A DNA stretch of 40,411 nt, from contig QMRW01000002.1 in the NCBI GenBank assembly GCA_003650785.1, positions 1-40,411 of the forward strand. The letters are read 5' to 3'. The notes under the pieces are model-generated. The model saw only the letters and a list, made by a program, of their open reading frames with translations. It was not told the DNA's origin and ran no database searches. This DNA comes from Thermoprotei archaeon. GTDB lineage: Archaea; Thermoproteota; Thermoprotei; Thermofilales; B20-G17. Below, one piece after another: positions 38,504 through 40,411 of the stretch; the first letter of the stretch is position 1; the number at the start of each line of letters is the position of its first letter. A program made the position numbers and the translations under genes.

Positions 38504-39115
38504 ATGTTAACTCAACAAGCAGTTAAGATAGATAATATGATGAAAGAGCTCTACAGACTTACGACAGGATTTTTAACACTGGCTCCTGAGGAGTTCGAGA
38601 GAAGTGTAGAAACAATAATTAAGCTGAAGGAATCTATCCAGAGTACTAGGAGAGAACTACTCGATTACATATCTAGATTAGCACCAGCTCTTTTGTATAA
38701 GGAGGAGTGGTTGAGATTGGCCTTTCGTTTTGATGATATAAGCGATAAAATTATCGGCATAGTCTATAGGTTAGAACACTTTGTAAATTATAAACCTAAA
38801 ATGCCACACGAAATAGCCGAGATCATAGAGAAGATAGATGAGAGAGTGCTTGATATAATAAGTACATTTAGAACTGCCCTATCCCTACTATTAGTAGATA
38901 TACATAGATCACTAAACGCTTGTCAAAAAGTTGAAGAATTGGAAAAGGAAATAGATCATCTATATAGGAGGTCCATATTTACAATACTCGATACATCACT
39001 TCCACTTAGAGAAACTATGATGCTAAAGGAGATTGCAGAAATGACAGAGACTATAGCGGATTTAGTCGAGAAGGCATCAAATGATCTCAGGATTATTATA
39101 ATAAATCTCCTATAG
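38504..39115 (+). CDS. PhoU/DUF47-like helical protein (start probably further upstream)
   Basis: A protein of at least 203 residues, all helical, with PhoU/DUF47-like features: EEFERSVETIIKLKESIQSTRREL, FRFDDISDKIIGIVYRLEH and KVEELEKEIDHLYRRSIF, LKEIAEMTETIADLVEKASNDL. The repeated D/E-x-x-D patterns are metal sites in this family. The reading frame stays open upstream of ATG 38504 to a stop at 38432, encoding a plausible extra helix (LALERREEQLALRSTANRRIHE) but no ATG, GTG or TTG; a CTG at 38438 preceded by GGTGAT is the only near-canonical choice. No Pit gene is adjacent. Confidence 0.72.
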   Translation: MLTQQAVKIDNMMKELYRLTTGFLTLAPEEFERSVETIIKLKESIQSTRRELLDYISRLAPALLYKEEWLRLAFRFDDISDKIIGIVYRLEHFVNYKPKMPHEIAEIIEKIDERVLDIISTFRTALSLLLVDIHRSLNACQKVEELEKEIDHLYRRSIFTILDTSLPLRETMMLKEIAEMTETIADLVEKASNDLRIIIINLL

Positions 39116-39207
39116 CCTAAAAGCTCCTCTATAAACTCATGTTTAGGTCATTATCATGAAATGAGTTAGAGATTTATACGCTCAACCATAGTACTAATGT
39201 GCGCCGT

Positions 39208-40224
39208 ATGAGAACTTCGAGGAGAATTGAGCTCAAGCGCTATAAACACCCCATACTTCTGCCAAATAGTGATAACTGGTGGGAGAGTAAGGCTGTATTT
39301 AATCCAGGTGCTATATACGATGATGGAAAATTCTTTCTCTTATATCGAGCAGTTGGAGAATATGAGAACTATATCTCTAGATTCGGCCTTGCAATAAGTG
39401 AAGATGGATTTAATTTCAAAAGAGTGAGTAAGGTACCAGTTTTTGAAGGAAAAGAGTGGTACGATAGAGGAGGTTGTGAAGATGCAAGGATAGTTAAAAT
39501 GGAGGGAAAGTTTTATATAACTTATGCCTCTTTACCTAGATCCCCAGCTGAAGTAGGACCTATTAAGGAGATACTTCAAAAATTAAAGGAGGATATCTAT
39601 TATCCTAGGCTCCATGTCCCCTCATATACCGCTCTATTGACTTCTTATGATCTTATGGAATTTGAAAGATACGGAGTTATAACCCCCCTAGAGATAGATG
39701 ATAGAGATGGTATACTATTTCCAGAGAAGATCAATGGAAAGTACGTTCTCCTACACAGACCTACTGAGTGGATAGGAGAGAATTATGGAACTTCCAGACC
39801 TAGTATATGGATCAGGTTCTCAAGAGACTTAAGAAAGTGGTACGGTGATAAGTTATTGCTTAAGCCAGAATTTAAGTGGGAGATGAGGAAGATAGGAGGA
39901 GGACCGCCACCTCTAAAGACAGATGAAGGATGGTTAATGTTTTATCATGGAGTTGATGAAAATTTCGTATACCGAGTTGGTGTTGCTATGTTAGATTCTA
40001 GAAATCCCACAAAAGTTATTGCAAGACTACCTTATCCCGTCCTAGAGCCGAAGGAAACGTATGAAAAGTATGGTGATATTCCCAACGTTGTCTTTCCTAC
40101 AGGAAACATAGTGATTGATGACGATATACTTGTCTACTACGGTGCTGCTGATAAAGTATGCTGTGTTGCAACGATAAACCTAGATGAACTGCTTGGGGAA
40201 CTCTTAAGGTATAGCACCCTATAG
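39208..40224 (+). CDS. GH130-family glycoside phosphorylase/hydrolase
   Basis: A protein of about 338 residues with the five-bladed propeller of family GH130 (beta-mannoside phosphorylases and related hydrolases). Typical stretches are FNPGAIYDDGKFFLLYRAVG, GGCEDARIVKMEGKFYITY with the catalytic Asp, KIGGGPPPLKTDEGWLMFYHG, and DILVYYGAADKVCCVATI. It is probably a phosphorylase or hydrolase on mannose-containing sugars in the cytosol; the archaeal substrate is not known. The track uses GTG 39199; ATG 39208 is the better codon. TTTATAC about 30 bp upstream predicts a near-leaderless mRNA. Confidence 0.88.
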   Translation: MRTSRRIELKRYKHPILLPNSDNWWESKAVFNPGAIYDDGKFFLLYRAVGEYENYISRFGLAISEDGFNFKRVSKVPVFEGKEWYDRGGCEDARIVKMEGKFYITYASLPRSPAEVGPIKEILQKLKEDIYYPRLHVPSYTALLTSYDLMEFERYGVITPLEIDDRDGILFPEKINGKYVLLHRPTEWIGENYGTSRPSIWIRFSRDLRKWYGDKLLLKPEFKWEMRKIGGGPPPLKTDEGWLMFYHGVDENFVYRVGVAMLDSRNPTKVIARLPYPVLEPKETYEKYGDIPNVVFPTGNIVIDDDILVYYGAADKVCCVATINLDELLGELLRYSTL

Positions 40225-40411
40225 ATCCCTAAGCTCATATATAGCATTCCCAGTATCACTCCAATCCTACAATTTGAACATGAATTTTCAGAATAAGGAG
40301 AACAGAGTTTACTGTACACTTACCTCGTTAGATTTTGTCAAATAGAAATTACTTAAACTACTGTCAAATTCTTCCTCAGCTACAATCAAATTGCCAGTAG
40401 GTTAGAGCATC
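40225..40411. other. No supported gene at the right edge
   Basis: The last 187 bp show stops in all frames within short distances. A 30-codon stretch on the minus strand (40319-40411 region) looks protein-like but lacks a start inside the window. No RNA gene is visible. Confidence 0.4.

Noticed and set aside
40319-40411. Protein-like 30-codon stretch on the minus strand at the right edge
   Set aside because: It begins after a stop codon within the window edge and has no good start or recognisable motif.
1-40411. CRISPR arrays, insertion sequences, integrated elements
   Set aside because: I saw no regularly spaced direct repeats, transposase or integrase genes; gene content and base composition look uniform and chromosomal.

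Overview
The window is archaeal chromosome from a thermophilic member of the Thermoproteota (TACK) group. The evidence is the gene set: MCM, GINS, a Hel308 helicase, thermosome, Alba, aIF5B, L7Ae, archaeal RNA polymerase subunits K and P, EndA with an intron-bearing tRNA, box C/D guide RNAs, and above all the archaeal actin crenactin with its arcade partners. Base composition is low in G+C (about 40% by eye), arginine is mostly AGA/AGG, and many genes have a TATA box about 26 bp from a start codon (leaderless or short-leader mRNAs). Crenactin plus scattered ribosomal protein genes (L6 and L40e alone, away from the spc operon) fit Thermoproteales-like or deep TACK lineages such as Korarchaeum; I cannot name the species.

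Layout. 1-2061: 3' part of a DUF424 gene, a box C/D sRNA, a ribbon-helix-helix regulator coupled to a RecA/KaiC-like ATPase, tRNA endonuclease EndA and, tail to tail with it, an intron-containing tRNA-Cys. 2190-6089: UroD-like methyltransferase, a PD-(D/E)XK-like protein, a small unknown, a PiT phosphate transporter and its DUF47/PhoU-like partner. 6318-11403: an acidic unknown, a FUN14-like membrane protein, a membrane-anchored M1-type metalloprotease, a sugar isomerase, an ASCH protein, RpoP and an agmatinase-family enzyme. 11491-18534: glycyl-tRNA synthetase, DUF211, VIT-like transporter, YkgJ-like Fe/Zn protein, GHL10-like glycosidase, L6, L40e (missed by the ORF track), a two-repeat unknown, an N-acetyltransferase and signal peptidase. 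18895-22252: thermosome, RpoK, an arcadin-1-like gene, Hsp20 and Alba. 22258-23275: three uncharacterised genes on the minus strand.

23351-29996 is the most interesting part, an apparent arcade (actin cytoskeleton) operon: a 71-residue coiled-coil protein, crenactin, an arcadin-2-like coiled-coil protein with a nuclease-like but apparently inactive N-terminal domain, a 61-residue helical protein, a Rad50/SMC-like ATPase with a zinc hook (arcadin-4-like) and a radical SAM/HhH protein. The genes overlap or nearly touch. Two inverted repeats sit at the presumed promoters of the operon.

29999-34777 is a replication/repair operon on the minus strand (GINS, MCM, Hel308); the MCM lacks the usual zinc-binding cysteines. 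34989-37818 is a translation cluster (L7Ae, S28e, L24e, aIF5B). The L7Ae leader can fold as a kink-turn over its Shine-Dalgarno, suggesting autoregulation. A second box C/D sRNA follows aIF5B. The window ends with a double-psi-barrel-like small protein, a second PhoU-like protein and a GH130-family protein.
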